Of a stretch of 64,000 nt of DNA, positions 9,774 through 18,921 are shown piece after piece. The stretch is from CAIVVT01 sp963757265 (GTDB lineage: Bacteria > Acidobacteriota > Terriglobia > Bryobacterales > Bryobacteraceae). The stretch is taken from NCBI GenBank assembly GCA_963757265.1, contig CAVWRA010000006.1, forward strand, positions 2,480,001 through 2,544,000. Reading direction: 5' to 3'. Each line of letters opens with the position of its first letter. Within the stretch, counting starts at the first letter, position 1. The notes under the pieces are model-generated. The model did no database searches. It saw nothing but the letters and a program-made list of their open reading frames with translations, and was not told the DNA's origin. Made by a program: the position numbers and the translations under genes.

Positions 9774-11912
9774 TCAGAACTTCGGCGTCACGCCCAGATT
9801 GAAGAAGATGAACGAGTAGATGTCGCCCAGCGTCTCCAGCGCCTTGGTGGTGCTGCTGGCGCCGTGGCCGGAGAGCGTGTCGATGCGGATCAGCAGCGGC
9901 GTGGCGTGGCTGGCCTTTTCCTGTAGCGTAGCCGCGTATTTGAAGGAGTGCGCGGGCACTACGCGGTCGTCGTGGTCGGCGGTGGTGATCAGCGTCGCGG
10001 GGTACTTCACTCCGGCGCGGATGTTGTGCAGCGGCGAGTATTTGTAGATCGCCTTGAATTGCCCCGGGTCGTCACTGGAGCCGAAGTCGGAGATCCACCC
10101 CGAGCCGATGGTGAACTTCTGGAAGCGCAGCATGTCCATCACGCCGACCTGCGGCACGGCCACACGGAACAGCTCCGGCCGCTGGTTGATGACGGCGCCG
10201 ATCAGCAGTCCGCCGTTCGAGCCGCCGTTGATCGCCAGGTGCTCAGGCGACGTGATCCGCTGCGCGATCAGCCACTCGGCCGCCGAAATGAAGTCATCGA
10301 AGACATTCTGCTTGTGCAGCTTCATCCCCGCCTCGTGCCACTTTTCGCCGTATTCGCCGCCACCGCGCAGGTTGGCCATGGCATAGACGAAGCCCTGCTC
10401 CAGCAGCGCCAGCCGCGTGGAGCTGAACGTCGGGTTCATGGTGATATCGAATCCGCCGTAGCCGTACAGCAGCGTGGGATTAGTTCCGTCGAGATTAATC
10501 CCCTTCTTGTGAATGAGGAACATCGGAATGCGCGTCCCGTCCTTGCTCACGTAGAAGACCTGCTTCTCTTCGTAATTGGCCGGGTCGAAGCCGGGGATCT
10601 CCGGCGCGCGGAAGACGGAGCTCTTGCGCGTGGCGATGTCGTAGCGGAAGATCGTCGGCGGGAAGTCGAGCGAGGTGAAAGTGTAGAAGACGAACTTGTC
10701 GTCGTGGTTGCCGCCGAACCCGCCAGCCGCGCCCGGGCCGGGGAGCTGGATCTCATTCTCCAGCTTGCCGTCGCGGCTGTAGACGTAGGCCCGCGTCGTC
10801 ACGTCCTTCAGATAGGTGACAAACAGCTTGCCGCCGGCCGTCGAAGCGCTTTCCATCGCTTCGGGCTTCTCTGCAATCACGTCCGTCCAGGGTGCATCTG
10901 GCCTGGCGGGGTCATAAAGGACTACCTTCCAGTTCGGCGCGCCGTGGTTTGTCCGGATCAGAAACTTGTCGCCCACATTGTCGATCGGCTCGTACTCGTC
11001 ATCGGTGATCGCGGCCACGATCGGCGTCCAGGTCTTTTCGCCCTTGCTCAGATCGCGGAACGCCAGGGCGTTGCCCTTCTTCCCCGTGGCCGGATCGGCG
11101 ATGTCCAGGAACGCAAACCGCTCGTCCTCGGTCGTCCCGACGCCGCACTCGCGCAGCGGATGGGCCTTGTCGGCGTAGACTTGCTGGTCCTGCTCCTGCG
11201 GCGTGCCGACGTGGTGGAAGTAGACCATCATGTTCTCGTTCTTGGCCGACAGGTCGTGCCCGCCTTCGGGCTTGGGGAAGCGGCTGTAGAAGAAGCCGTC
11301 GCCAAACCAGGCCGCGCCGGAGAACTTGATCCACTGGATGTGGTCCGTCAGCAACTTCTTCGTGGCGACCTCCATCACCGACGCCTCCACCCAGTCCGAG
11401 CCGCCGCCCGACACCGTGTACGCCGCGTAGCGGCCGTTCTTCGACACTTCGAGCGATGCCAGCCGTGATGTCCCGTCGGCGGAGAGCTTGTTGGGATCGA
11501 TGAACACCTGCGGCGTTCCCTCCAGGCCTTTCTGGATGTAGACCACGCTCTGGTTCTGCAGGCCGTCGTTCTTGGAGTAGAAGAAATTCTCGAGCTTGCG
11601 GAACGGCGCGCTGTACTTCGGATAGTTGTAGAGCTGTTTGAGACGCGCCAGGACCTGCTGCCGGTACGGGATCTGCTCCAGGTAGCCGAAGGTAACTTTG
11701 TTTTCGGCCGCGACCCAGGCCGCGGTCTCCGCCGAGCGGTCGTCCTCCAGCCAGTGGTACGGGTCGGCAACCTTCACGCCGTGGTAGTCGTCCACCTGGT
11801 CAACCTTGCGCGTTTGCGGATAGTTGAGCTGCTGCGCGAAGGCGGGTATCGACAACGCCACCGCGACGGCGCTAAGCGCCAACCGGGTAATCAGCGAGCG
11901 AGTCTTGAGCAT
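9774..11912 (-). CDS. Prolyl oligopeptidase, S9A family, secreted
   Basis: 712 residues; cleaves short peptides after proline. A signal peptide (LITRLALSAVAVALSIPAFA) targets it to the periplasm. An N-terminal beta-propeller (about 70-430) is followed by the catalytic alpha/beta-hydrolase domain: Ser in GGSNGGLL near residue 562, Asp in TADHDDRVVP near 646, His in LSGHGAS near 681. All triad residues are present and the length is typical. ATG at 11912 or the adjacent GTG at 11915 could start it; AAGGA lies 9-12 nt upstream. Monocistronic, convergent with the aminotransferase gene. Confidence 0.92.
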   Translation of the reverse strand: MLKTRSLITRLALSAVAVALSIPAFAQQLNYPQTRKVDQVDDYHGVKVADPYHWLEDDRSAETAAWVAAENKVTFGYLEQIPYRQQVLARLKQLYNYPKYSAPFRKLENFFYSKNDGLQNQSVVYIQKGLEGTPQVFIDPNKLSADGTSRLASLEVSKNGRYAAYTVSGGGSDWVEASVMEVATKKLLTDHIQWIKFSGAAWFGDGFFYSRFPKPEGGHDLSAKNENMMVYFHHVGTPQEQDQQVYADKAHPLRECGVGTTEDERFAFLDIADPATGKKGNALAFRDLSKGEKTWTPIVAAITDDEYEPIDNVGDKFLIRTNHGAPNWKVVLYDPARPDAPWTDVIAEKPEAMESASTAGGKLFVTYLKDVTTRAYVYSRDGKLENEIQLPGPGAAGGFGGNHDDKFVFYTFTSLDFPPTIFRYDIATRKSSVFRAPEIPGFDPANYEEKQVFYVSKDGTRIPMFLIHKKGINLDGTNPTLLYGYGGFDITMNPTFSSTRLALLEQGFVYAMANLRGGGEYGEKWHEAGMKLHKQNVFDDFISAAEWLIAQRITSPEHLAINGGSNGGLLIGAVINQRPELFRVAVPQVGVMDMLRFQKFTIGSGWISDFGSSDDPGQFKAIYKYSPLHNIRAGVKYPATLITTADHDDRVVPAHSFKYAATLQEKASHATPLLIRIDTLSGHGASSTTKALETLGDIYSFIFFNLGVTPKF

Positions 11913-12049
11913 CACGAGCCGTTTTCCTTTTTACAACCTTCGGTGCCGGCGGCAATCCGCCGCTAAGGGTTGATCGTAGCACCGGCCGGTTCCCTCTCGC
12001 ACCGCAGGCGTAGCAGGCAGGGTCGGGGGTGCGGAACCAGCGCGCCTGT

Positions 12050-12055
12050 TAAACT
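12050..12055 (+). promoter_or_regulatory. -10-like box close to the prfB start
   Basis: TAAACT ends 8 nt before the prfB ATG at 12064, and no Shine-Dalgarno precedes that ATG. This fits a leaderless or near-leaderless transcript. Part of a set of five similar arrangements in the window. Confidence 0.35.
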
Positions 12056-12063
12056 GATGGTTT

Positions 12064-13195
12064 ATGACCCTCGAAGAACTCGAACGGGCCTATACCGAGC
12101 TCCGCCAGCAGTCGGAAGCTGTGCGGAGCTATCTTTGACGTCCCTCGCAAACGCCAGCAACTCCTGACTATCGAAGCGCAGATCTCGGCTCCGGATTTCT
12201 GGAACAACTCCGAAGCAACCCAGAAGGTGATGCAGGAGCGCAAGCGCCTGGAGTCCGCCATCGCCGACGAAAAGCAGGTGGCGTCTCATCTCAGCGACGT
12301 CGATACGCTGTTCGAGCTCGGCCATGAAGGCGAGGACGTCGCCGCCGAGCTGACGCGCGAAATCGAGAAGCTGCGCCGCCTGGTGGATCACCTCGAAACC
12401 GCCATGCTGCTCTCCGGCGAGAACGACCACCGCAGCGCCATCGTCACTATCCACCCCGGCGCCGGCGGCACCGAGAGCCAGGACTGGGCCGAAATGCTGT
12501 TGCGCATGTACCTGCGTTGGGCCGAGCGCAACAGCTTCCAGGCCGACGTCACCGACCGCCTCGAGGGCGAGGGCGCGGGCATCAAGAGCGCGACTGTCGA
12601 AATCGAAGGCGAGGGCGTCTACGGGCAGATGCAGTCCGAGATCGGCGTCCACCGCCTGGTCCGCATCTCGCCCTTCGACGCCAATGCCCGCCGGCACACG
12701 TCTTTCGCTTCCGTCTTCGTCATCCCCCTGATCGACGACGATGTGAAGATCGAAGTCAAGCCCGAGGACCTGCGCATCGACGTCTTCCGCGCTTCCGGCG
12801 CCGGCGGCCAGCACGTCAACCGCACTGAATCCGCGGTGCGTTTCACGCATCTTCCGACGGGCATCGTCGTGCAGTGCCAAAGCGAGCGCTCGCAGCACAA
12901 GAACCGCCACACAGCGATGAAGCAACTGCGCGCCCGTTTGTATGAATTCGAAATGGAGAAGCGCCGCGCCGCGGAGCAGAAACTCGAGGACACCAAGTCG
13001 GCCATCAACTTCGGCAGCCAGATCCGCAGTTATGTTCTGGCGCCGTATCGCATGGTCAAGGACCTGCGCTCACGCCTCTCCATCGGCGACGTCGACCGCG
13101 TCCTGGATGGCGATCTCGAGGACCTGATGCACGCCTATCTGGTGTGGAAAAAGACCGGCAAGACGGCCGGCGACGCTAAGGATGATGCCGAGTAG
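12064..13195 (+). CDS. prfB: Peptide chain release factor 2, with programmed +1 frameshift
   Basis: Recognises UGA/UAA stop codons. Translation from ATG 12064 reads 24 codons to CTT TGA C at 12133-12139; a +1 slip skips T12136 and continues at GAC 12137, giving about 376 residues, close to the family length. The stop-codon anticodon tripeptide SPF appears in VRISPFDANARR and the peptidyl-tRNA hydrolysis motif in GGQHVNRTESAVR. The in-frame UGA gives autoregulation: low RF2 favours the slip. A weak upstream Shine-Dalgarno (GGAG) replaces the classical AGGGGG stimulator. Confidence 0.95.
12125..12139 (+). promoter_or_regulatory. prfB: prfB programmed frameshift site
   Basis: GGAG C TAT CTT TGA C: internal Shine-Dalgarno GGAG at 12125-12128, slippery CTT codon at 12133-12135, in-frame TGA at 12136-12138 followed by C. 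The arrangement matches the conserved RF2 autoregulatory element. Confidence 0.93.
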
Positions 13196-13265
13196 GGCCG
13201 GCTGCGGCGCGCCCGCGTTGCCAGGACCCTCTTCAAGGATTCGAATCAGTGGAACGGGAACAACC

Positions 13266-13806
13266 ATGTTGAGAATCTTCAGGCAGGGAATGTCTTGTGC
13301 CGCTATGGCGGCTGCGCTCTGCGCGCTGCCCACGGTGCAAGCGCAAAGAGCGGATACCGCTGCAGCAGTGCCCCTGCCGCCGCAAATCGGCGCCGCCAGG
13401 AAAGTGTTTCTCTCCAACGCCGGAATGGACGGCACCTCGCGCCGCGTGTTCGATAGATTCGGGGAACCCGATCAGCCGTACACTCAACTCTACGCTGCCC
13501 TGAAGAGTTGGGGACGCTATGAACTCGTGGCCGCTCCGGCGGATGCGGACCTAGTGTTTGAAATCCGCCTCACCGGTCCGCTGGCCGATTGCGGCGACAA
13601 GCAGGCGCCCGGATACGATCTTCAACTGGACGTGGCCATTCTCGATACCCGGACGCACTTCCGGCTGTGGACGATTTCTGAGCGCCATGGCTAACGCCAT
13701 GCTGAAGGGAAACCTGGAGAAAAACTTCAGTGAAGCGATGGCCAACCTCGTGGCCGACATCAAGAAACTCCCTGCGGCACCCGCGGCCGATCCGGCGGCC
13801 CGATAG
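13266..13806 (+). CDS. Secreted protein of unknown function, frameshifted
   Basis: A signal peptide starts at 13266 (MLRIFRQGMSCAAMAAALCALPTVQAQ). The mature part contains KVFLSNAG, DADLVFEIRL and DLQLDVAILDTRTHFRLW, a small beta-rich domain. The frame then hits a stop at 13692, while the next frame gives a sensible tail, NAMLKGNLEKNFSEAMANL, ending at 13806. One extra C in CGCC near 13683-13686 explains the break. This is a pattern common in Acidobacteriota secreted hypotheticals. No function assigned. Confidence 0.6.
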
Positions 13807-13820
13807 CCGTTCTAATCTAT

Positions 13821-13848
13821 TGATTCCAATGATAAAACATTGGAATCA
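13821..13848. repeat. Perfect 11-bp inverted repeat
   Basis: TGATTCCAATG at 13821-13831 and CATTGGAATCA at 13838-13848 with loop ATAAAA. It lies between the hypothetical gene and sua5 in an AT-richer gap. No T-run follows, so an operator or transcript-end hairpin is more likely than an intrinsic terminator. Confidence 0.5.
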
Positions 13849-13895
13849 GCGCGGTTCCGCCTGATTTAGTTACGCTAATTGTAGCTGCATTTTCA

Positions 13896-14870
13896 ATGAT
13901 GTTGCTTATCAAGCCAGAGATCGGTCAAATCGCCCGGGCCGCCGCCATCCTGCGCCGCGGCGGGCTGGTCGCCTTCCCCACCGAAACCGTCTATGGCCTG
14001 GGCGCCAACGCCCTCAACGCCGCCGCGGTGCGGCGCATCTTCGAAGTCAAGCAGCGCCCCGCCACTAGCCCTCTGATCGTGCACGCCGCTTCCGAGAGCA
14101 TGGCCCGAGATTATGCCGCCCATTGGCCTGCCGCGGCGCATGATCTTGCCCGCCGTTTCTGGCCCGGGCCGCTGACGCTGGTTGTGCCGAAGAAAGCCAT
14201 CATCCCCGATATCGTCACCGCCGGCCTGGGCACCGTCGGCCTGCGCGTCCCCGCGCACCCCGTCGCCCTGGCCTTGATCCGGGCCGCCGGCGTGCCCGTG
14301 GCCGCGCCCAGCGCCAATCGTTTCACCCAGCTCTCGCCCACCTCGGCCGATCACGTCCGCGCGGGGCTGGGCGAAGCAGTTGACATGATCCTCGATGGCG
14401 GCTCGACGCCCGTGGGCATCGAGTTGACCGTCCTGTCGCTCGCCGCCGGCGGGCCCGCGTTGCTGCGGCCGGGAATGATCTCGCGGGAAGAGATCGAGGC
14501 CGTGATCGGCGACGTGGCGGAGGCGCCGTCCGCGGGCGCGCTGGCGTTTCCCGAGGACGCCGGCGCGGGCCAGGCCCATCCGTCCCCGGGGATGCATCGC
14601 AAACACTACAGCCCGCGTACGCCGCTGCTGCTGATCGCTCCCGGAGAGCGGCCCGTCGGCGGACGCGGCGTAATCGTCTCGCACCGCTCCCACGCCCGCG
14701 GCGTGGTCCGCCTGTCGGCCGACCCCAAGCGCTACGCCGCGGCCCTGTACGCCACGTTGCACGAGCTCGACGGCCAGCTCCTTGATTGGATCGCCGTTGA
14801 ATGCGTGCCCGAGTTGGAGGCCTGGGCCGGCATCCGCGACCGCCTCACCCGCGCCGCCGCGCGCGAGTAA
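13896..14870 (+). CDS. L-threonylcarbamoyladenylate synthase, Sua5 type
   Basis: Makes threonylcarbamoyl-AMP for the t6A37 modification of ANN-decoding tRNAs. The YrdC core covers about residues 1-200: PTETVYGLGANA, KQRPATSPLIVH, FWPGPLTLV, GLRVPAHPVA, VAAPSANRF. A linker and C-terminal Sua5 domain follow (HRKHYSPRTPLLLI), giving the long Sua5 form rather than the short TsaC. The usual GIESTV stretch reads GIELTV here, a substitution at an often conserved Ser. ATG 13896 and ATG 13899 are both possible starts. Confidence 0.9.
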   Translation: MMLLIKPEIGQIARAAAILRRGGLVAFPTETVYGLGANALNAAAVRRIFEVKQRPATSPLIVHAASESMARDYAAHWPAAAHDLARRFWPGPLTLVVPKKAIIPDIVTAGLGTVGLRVPAHPVALALIRAAGVPVAAPSANRFTQLSPTSADHVRAGLGEAVDMILDGGSTPVGIELTVLSLAAGGPALLRPGMISREEIEAVIGDVAEAPSAGALAFPEDAGAGQAHPSPGMHRKHYSPRTPLLLIAPGERPVGGRGVIVSHRSHARGVVRLSADPKRYAAALYATLHELDGQLLDWIAVECVPELEAWAGIRDRLTRAAARE

Positions 14871-14921
14871 CGCCCCGCCGCGCGTCATTCCGGCTCGCGG
14901 GATGGCCCGGCTGGCGCACAA

Positions 14922-14927
14922 TAGACT
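14922..14927 (+). promoter_or_regulatory. -10-like box close to the histidine kinase start
   Basis: TAGACT lies 9 nt before ATG 14937, which lacks a Shine-Dalgarno. Compatible with a leaderless transcript for the two-component operon. Confidence 0.3.
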
Positions 14928-14936
14928 AGGTACCTG

Positions 14937-16790
14937 ATGCAGGCCTCGAGTCCGGCTTTCCTGGTCCACGAACCCCTGCTGATGAACCTGCTCGGTCACG
15001 CGGCGGGCACGCTGATCTTCGGCATTTTCCTGGTCCTGCTGTGGCGCGACCGCGCCGGGCAGAAGCTGCACGGCGGCTGGCTGGCGCTCGTTTCAGGCGC
15101 GCTTGCTTTTGTCTGGAATGCGGGCTCGATCCTCGCCCTGGCCCTCGCCGGAACCGCCCTGGCGCAGGTCTTGCTGGCGCTGCTCGCCATGGCCCTCAGT
15201 CTCCTGCCCGCCTGTCTGCTCGATCTTCTGCTGGCCGGGCGGCTGCGCTGGCTGGCGCGCGCCGGCTACAGTCTGAGCGTGGCCGCGATGGCGCTCCACG
15301 CCCTCGAGCCGGTGCTCGATCTGCGCACCCTCGGCGCGCGCGTTTTTCACGCCGCCGATCTGCACAGCCTGACCCTCGTGGGGACCTCCATCGGCTTCGC
15401 CCTCCTCACTCTCCTGGCCGCCCTCCTGCTGCTGCGCAATGCGCCCCCCGGGCGGCCGCCGCGGGTGACCCGCACCCTCGCCGCAATGGGGCTGTTTCTG
15501 TTCGCCTTGTCCTTCGCGCACTTTCAACCCACCGGCGGCCACAGCGGCTGGCTGCCCGAGCTGGTCATCCACCACGCCGGCATTCCGGTCGCCCTGTTTC
15601 TGCTGTTGCAGGACTACCGCTTCCTGTTGCTCGACGCCTTCCTGCGCTTTCTGGCCAATATCCTGCTGGCCGCGGTCTTCACCTGGGCGCTGTGGCGCGC
15701 CGGCTGGCTGCATCTCGATGGGCTCCAGCCGCCCGCGGCCGCCGTCGCGCTGCTGGGCGTTTGTGGCGGCTTGATCCTCTACGCTTTCGCCCGCGAGTTC
15801 CTACAGCTCGGCCTGACGCGGCTGCTGTTCCGGCGCCGGCCGCTGGAGCCCGTCCTGGCCGAGTTGCGTCAGTTGCGATTCGAGGACGAAGAGCACTGGA
15901 CGGCGCGGGTGGCCGGCATCGCGGGCGCGTATTTCGGCGCCCACGCGCGCCTCGGCCCCGACCTGCCCGATCCCGCAGCCGAGGGCGGCGTGTGCGTGCG
16001 CATCCATCCCGATTTGCAGCTCGCGCTCGGCCGCCGCGCCGGCGGACGGCGTTATCTGAGCGAGGATCGCCAGGCCCTGGAAGCCATGGCCGCGCAGTTG
16101 CGCACTGGCCTGGCGCAGTACCGCGAGATGGAGCTGCGGCGGCTGATCTCCGAAGCCGAGCTCAAGGCGCTCCAGGCGCAGATCCATCCCCACTTCCTCT
16201 TCAATGCGCTCAATACGCTCTACGGTCTGATTCCGCGCGATGCGCGCGGCGCGCGCGACACCGTGCTCAACCTCGCCGACATGCTGCGCTTCTTCCTCCA
16301 CGCCGGAGAACGCCTCATCCCGCTGGACGAAGAGCTACGCATCGTGCGCGCCTATCTCGGCATCGAGGGCCTGCGGCTGGGTGCGAAATTGCAAAGCCGG
16401 GTCGAGGCCGGCCCCGCAACCCTGCGCGCCCTCGTGCCTGCGCTGAGCGTCCAGCCGTTGGTGGAAAACGCCGTCCAGCACGCCATCGCGCCCAACCCCC
16501 AGGGCGGAACCCTGCGCGTCACCGCGGCTCTGGTCGGCGCTGGCGCGGAAGCCGCCGTCGAAATCGTTGTCATCGACAGCGGAGGCGCATTCGAGTCCGC
16601 ACCGTCCGCCACGCGCGGTCTGGGCGTCGGCCTGGAAAACGTCCGCCGCCGCCTGCGGCTGCATTTCGGCGAGAGCGCCGTTCCGGTCGTGGAAACGGAA
16701 TCCGGGCGGACCGTGGTGCGCTTCCGCGTCCCCGCCGCCGCCGAGGCCGCGCCCGGCCCGGCCCAACCCAGCGGGGCCGCCGCGCGATGA
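14937..16790 (+). CDS. LytS-like membrane sensor histidine kinase
   Basis: 617 residues. About eight hydrophobic helices occupy residues 15-285, then a cytosolic linker, a His_kinase domain with the phosphoacceptor in QIHPHFLFNALNTLYGLI (His near 417-419), and an HATPase domain with the N box VENAVQHAI and the glycine-rich GLGVGLENVRRRL. The C-terminus is Ala/Pro rich. Its stop overlaps the start of the LytTR regulator (ATGA), so the two form an operon and almost surely a cognate pair. The ligand for the membrane part is unknown. Confidence 0.88.
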   Translation: MQASSPAFLVHEPLLMNLLGHAAGTLIFGIFLVLLWRDRAGQKLHGGWLALVSGALAFVWNAGSILALALAGTALAQVLLALLAMALSLLPACLLDLLLAGRLRWLARAGYSLSVAAMALHALEPVLDLRTLGARVFHAADLHSLTLVGTSIGFALLTLLAALLLLRNAPPGRPPRVTRTLAAMGLFLFALSFAHFQPTGGHSGWLPELVIHHAGIPVALFLLLQDYRFLLLDAFLRFLANILLAAVFTWALWRAGWLHLDGLQPPAAAVALLGVCGGLILYAFAREFLQLGLTRLLFRRRPLEPVLAELRQLRFEDEEHWTARVAGIAGAYFGAHARLGPDLPDPAAEGGVCVRIHPDLQLALGRRAGGRRYLSEDRQALEAMAAQLRTGLAQYREMELRRLISEAELKALQAQIHPHFLFNALNTLYGLIPRDARGARDTVLNLADMLRFFLHAGERLIPLDEELRIVRAYLGIEGLRLGAKLQSRVEAGPATLRALVPALSVQPLVENAVQHAIAPNPQGGTLRVTAALVGAGAEAAVEIVVIDSGGAFESAPSATRGLGVGLENVRRRLRLHFGESAVPVVETESGRTVVRFRVPAAAEAAPGPAQPSGAAAR

Positions 16791-17557
16791 GGGTCCTGAT
16801 CGCCGATGACGAGCCCGTCGCCCGCCAGATCCTGCGCGAGTTGGCCGCGGAATGCCCCGGCGTGGAGGTCGCCGGCGAGGCCGCCGACGGTCCCGCCGCC
16901 GTCGAACAGGTGGCCGCCCTCGATCCGGATGTCGTTCTTCTCGATCTGCAGATGCCCGGCCTGGACGGCTTCGCCGTCGCGCGCCAGCTCCGCGGGCGTC
17001 CCTTGCCGCTGGTGATTTACGTCACCGCCTTCGACAGCCACGCTCTCGAGGCCTTTGAAACCGGCGCCGTCGATTACCTCCTCAAGCCCGTGCGCAAGGA
17101 GCGTCTGGAGCGCGCCTTCCGCCGCGCCCATGTGTTGCTGGACACCCTCCGGCCGGCTCCCGGACCGTCACCCGGCGCGCCCGCCATCTCTCCGCCTAAG
17201 CTCGAGCCGCCACGCCGCATCGCCGCCCGCAGCGGCCCCTCGGGCACGCGTTCGGAAACCGAACTGCACCTGCTGGACCCCGCCGAGATCCTCGCCGTCC
17301 AGGCCCGCGAGGAAGTGGTCCTGCTGCTCACCACCCGCGGCCGCTACTACTGTGACCTGAGCCTCAAGGCTCTGGCCGCCCGGCTGCCCGCTCCGCCCTT
17401 CCGCCGCATCCACCGCTCCACCATCGTCAACACCGATCACATCCGCACCATCGTGCCCCTCACATCGCGCCGCTGGATGCTGCGGATGTCGAATGGACTG
17501 GAGGTCGTCGTCAGCCGCCGCATGGCCTCGCAGGTGCGCGAATCCGCCGGCTGGTAG
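16787..17557 (+). CDS. LytTR-family response regulator
   Basis: 256 residues. The receiver domain (1-120) has the acidic pocket ADDEP, the phosphorylated Asp in VVLLDLQMPGLDG, the Thr in YVTAFD and the Lys in YLLKPV. A Pro-rich linker (about 125-165) leads to a LytTR DNA-binding domain with the landmark FRRIHRSTIVNTDHIR. The start overlaps the kinase stop. It should bind direct repeats upstream of target promoters; no obvious target site is seen nearby. Confidence 0.92.
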   Translation: MRVLIADDEPVARQILRELAAECPGVEVAGEAADGPAAVEQVAALDPDVVLLDLQMPGLDGFAVARQLRGRPLPLVIYVTAFDSHALEAFETGAVDYLLKPVRKERLERAFRRAHVLLDTLRPAPGPSPGAPAISPPKLEPPRRIAARSGPSGTRSETELHLLDPAEILAVQAREEVVLLLTTRGRYYCDLSLKALAARLPAPPFRRIHRSTIVNTDHIRTIVPLTSRRWMLRMSNGLEVVVSRRMASQVRESAGW

Positions 17558-17607
17558 CGAGCCTACAGATCAGCCGAGACCCGTTTCAAACATTTTCGTC
17601 GCTCTTG

Positions 17608-17636
17608 TTTACATTGCCTGCAAAACCGGCTACAAT
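17608..17636 (+). promoter_or_regulatory. Near-consensus sigma-70 promoter in intergenic region
   Basis: -35 TTTACA at 17608-17613, a 17-bp spacer, and -10 TACAAT at 17631-17636; each hexamer matches consensus at five of six positions. No coding gene follows; the next + strand element is the terminator at 17731-17771, so it probably drives a small RNA. Confidence 0.65.
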
Positions 17637-17642
17637 CAGAAG

Positions 17643-17771
17643 CGTCGCAAGACAGCACTTTCTCGTCGTGGACGGACATCCTTCGTCGACCGGGAAGGGG
17701 CCCACTCCACCTTGTACTCAAGGTTTTGCCCGCCGGCCGTTCCGCCAAGACACGGCCGGCGATTTTCTTTT
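17643..17771 (+). ncRNA. Candidate intergenic small RNA
   Basis: About 128 nt between a well-spaced promoter and a strong terminator, in the gap between the response regulator and a convergent redoxin gene. GCAAGAC at 17647-17653 can pair with GTTTTGC near 17723-17729 to close a domain. Inside it, GACGGA/TTCGTC forms a stem with loop CATCC, and CTTG-TACT-CAAG forms a hairpin. The CACCTTG...CAAGG hairpin recalls the 3' half of 6S RNA, but the molecule is short for 6S and I do not assign it. No plausible open reading frame fills it. Confidence 0.5.
17731..17771 (+). terminator. Rho-independent terminator
   Basis: Stem CGCCGGCCGT at 17731-17740 with ACGGCCGGCG at 17752-17761, followed by ATTTTCTTTT. 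On the minus strand no T-run follows, so it acts on + strand transcripts. Confidence 0.8.
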
Positions 17772-17787
17772 GGAGTCCGAATAGCGT

Positions 17788-18921
17788 CTATTTCGACGCC
17801 CAGTACGCCCGGTGGCCCAGGTAGTCGGTATCGGAGAGATGGGCCAGGATGATGCGCCGCAGTTCGAGGATGTCCACTTCGCCGGTCTGCTGGTACAGCA
17901 CTTCTCCGCCGGGTGCGATCAGCATGGTGAACGGCACCCCCGTCTCCCATTTCGCGTCGAACGCCGCCTGCATGGCGTAGGTGTCGTCGCTGGCGAATTG
18001 CAGGTTGCGCGCCGAGGCGTGCTGCCGCTCCAGGAACCTCAGCACGCCCGGCCGCTCGTCGGGCAGGTTCGTGGCCACCGTCACCAGGTCGAAATTCCGC
18101 CCGCGGTACATGCGCCACGTCGTCAGCAGATCTGGAAACTCGGCTGTGCACGGTCCGCACCACGTGGCCCAGAAATTCACCAGCAGCACCTTGTCCGTCG
18201 GGTTCGTGCGCAGCTTCTTCAGATCCGCGGCCGCTGCGTCGCTGACCGTCACCGGCTCGGCTTCCACTTTGTGCAGGTAATCGATCTGGCTGGTCTTTTT
18301 CGACAGCCACTTGGTAGAACATCCGAACACGCCCGTGTGCACCACTGCCACCGGCCGCCCGGCCAGTAACGCGTCGAGGGCGTCGCGCGTCTCGCGCGTC
18401 TTCACCAGCGATTCGCGCTGGCTGGAATCGATCCGCCCCTCGTACCGCAGCTTGCGCTGCGCGTCAAAAATGAAGACGTGCGGCGTGGCTTTCGGCCCGT
18501 AGGCGTTGGCCACCGACTGGGTCGCGCCATCGTACAAGTAGGGGAAGTTGAAACGGCGATAGGCGGCGCGGATCTTCATGTCCTCCAGACTGTCGCCGAC
18601 ATCGGTGTAGCCCAGCTCATCCAGGCGCACCGCCTCGGGGCTGTTGGGATTGATCGCCACGAAAGTCACGCCCTGGCCCTGATAATCGGTTACGAGCTGC
18701 TTGATGCGCGTCTCGTAAAGCTGCGCCGTCGGGCAGTGGTTGCAAGTGAAGATGACCACCAGCACCTTCGCCTTGGCGTAGTCGGCGAGCTTGTGCGTGT
18801 GCCCGTCGATGCCCGGCAGCGCGAAATTCGGCGCGGGCGAGCCGATGGCCAGCGTCGGATGATTCTCATCCGCGGCCAGGGCGAATGTTGCCAGCAGGAA
18901 AAGTGCAGCCAGTCGCGACAT
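17788..18921 (-). CDS. Secreted double-redoxin (AhpC/TSA-like plus TlpA-like) protein
   Basis: 377 residues; the start at 18921 gives a signal peptide (MSRLAALFLLATFALA) and has GGAG 8 nt upstream. The first redoxin domain (about 20-165) carries CNHCP in place of a resolving CxxC active site typical of thioredoxins. The second domain (about 225-370) has a true thioredoxin motif, FWATWCGPC, and a cis-Pro region TGVPFTMLI. Predicted to act in envelope thiol or peroxide chemistry, with domain two probably reducing domain one or a partner protein. Convergent with the small-RNA candidate. Confidence 0.8.
   Translation of the reverse strand: MSRLAALFLLATFALAADENHPTLAIGSPAPNFALPGIDGHTHKLADYAKAKVLVVIFTCNHCPTAQLYETRIKQLVTDYQGQGVTFVAINPNSPEAVRLDELGYTDVGDSLEDMKIRAAYRRFNFPYLYDGATQSVANAYGPKATPHVFIFDAQRKLRYEGRIDSSQRESLVKTRETRDALDALLAGRPVAVVHTGVFGCSTKWLSKKTSQIDYLHKVEAEPVTVSDAAAADLKKLRTNPTDKVLLVNFWATWCGPCTAEFPDLLTTWRMYRGRNFDLVTVATNLPDERPGVLRFLERQHASARNLQFASDDTYAMQAAFDAKWETGVPFTMLIAPGGEVLYQQTGEVDILELRRIILAHLSDTDYLGHRAYWASK

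Noticed and set aside
17643..17771. Assignment of the small RNA as 6S RNA
   Set aside because: A hairpin is similar to the 3' part of 6S, but the length and central bulge do not fit well enough by eye.
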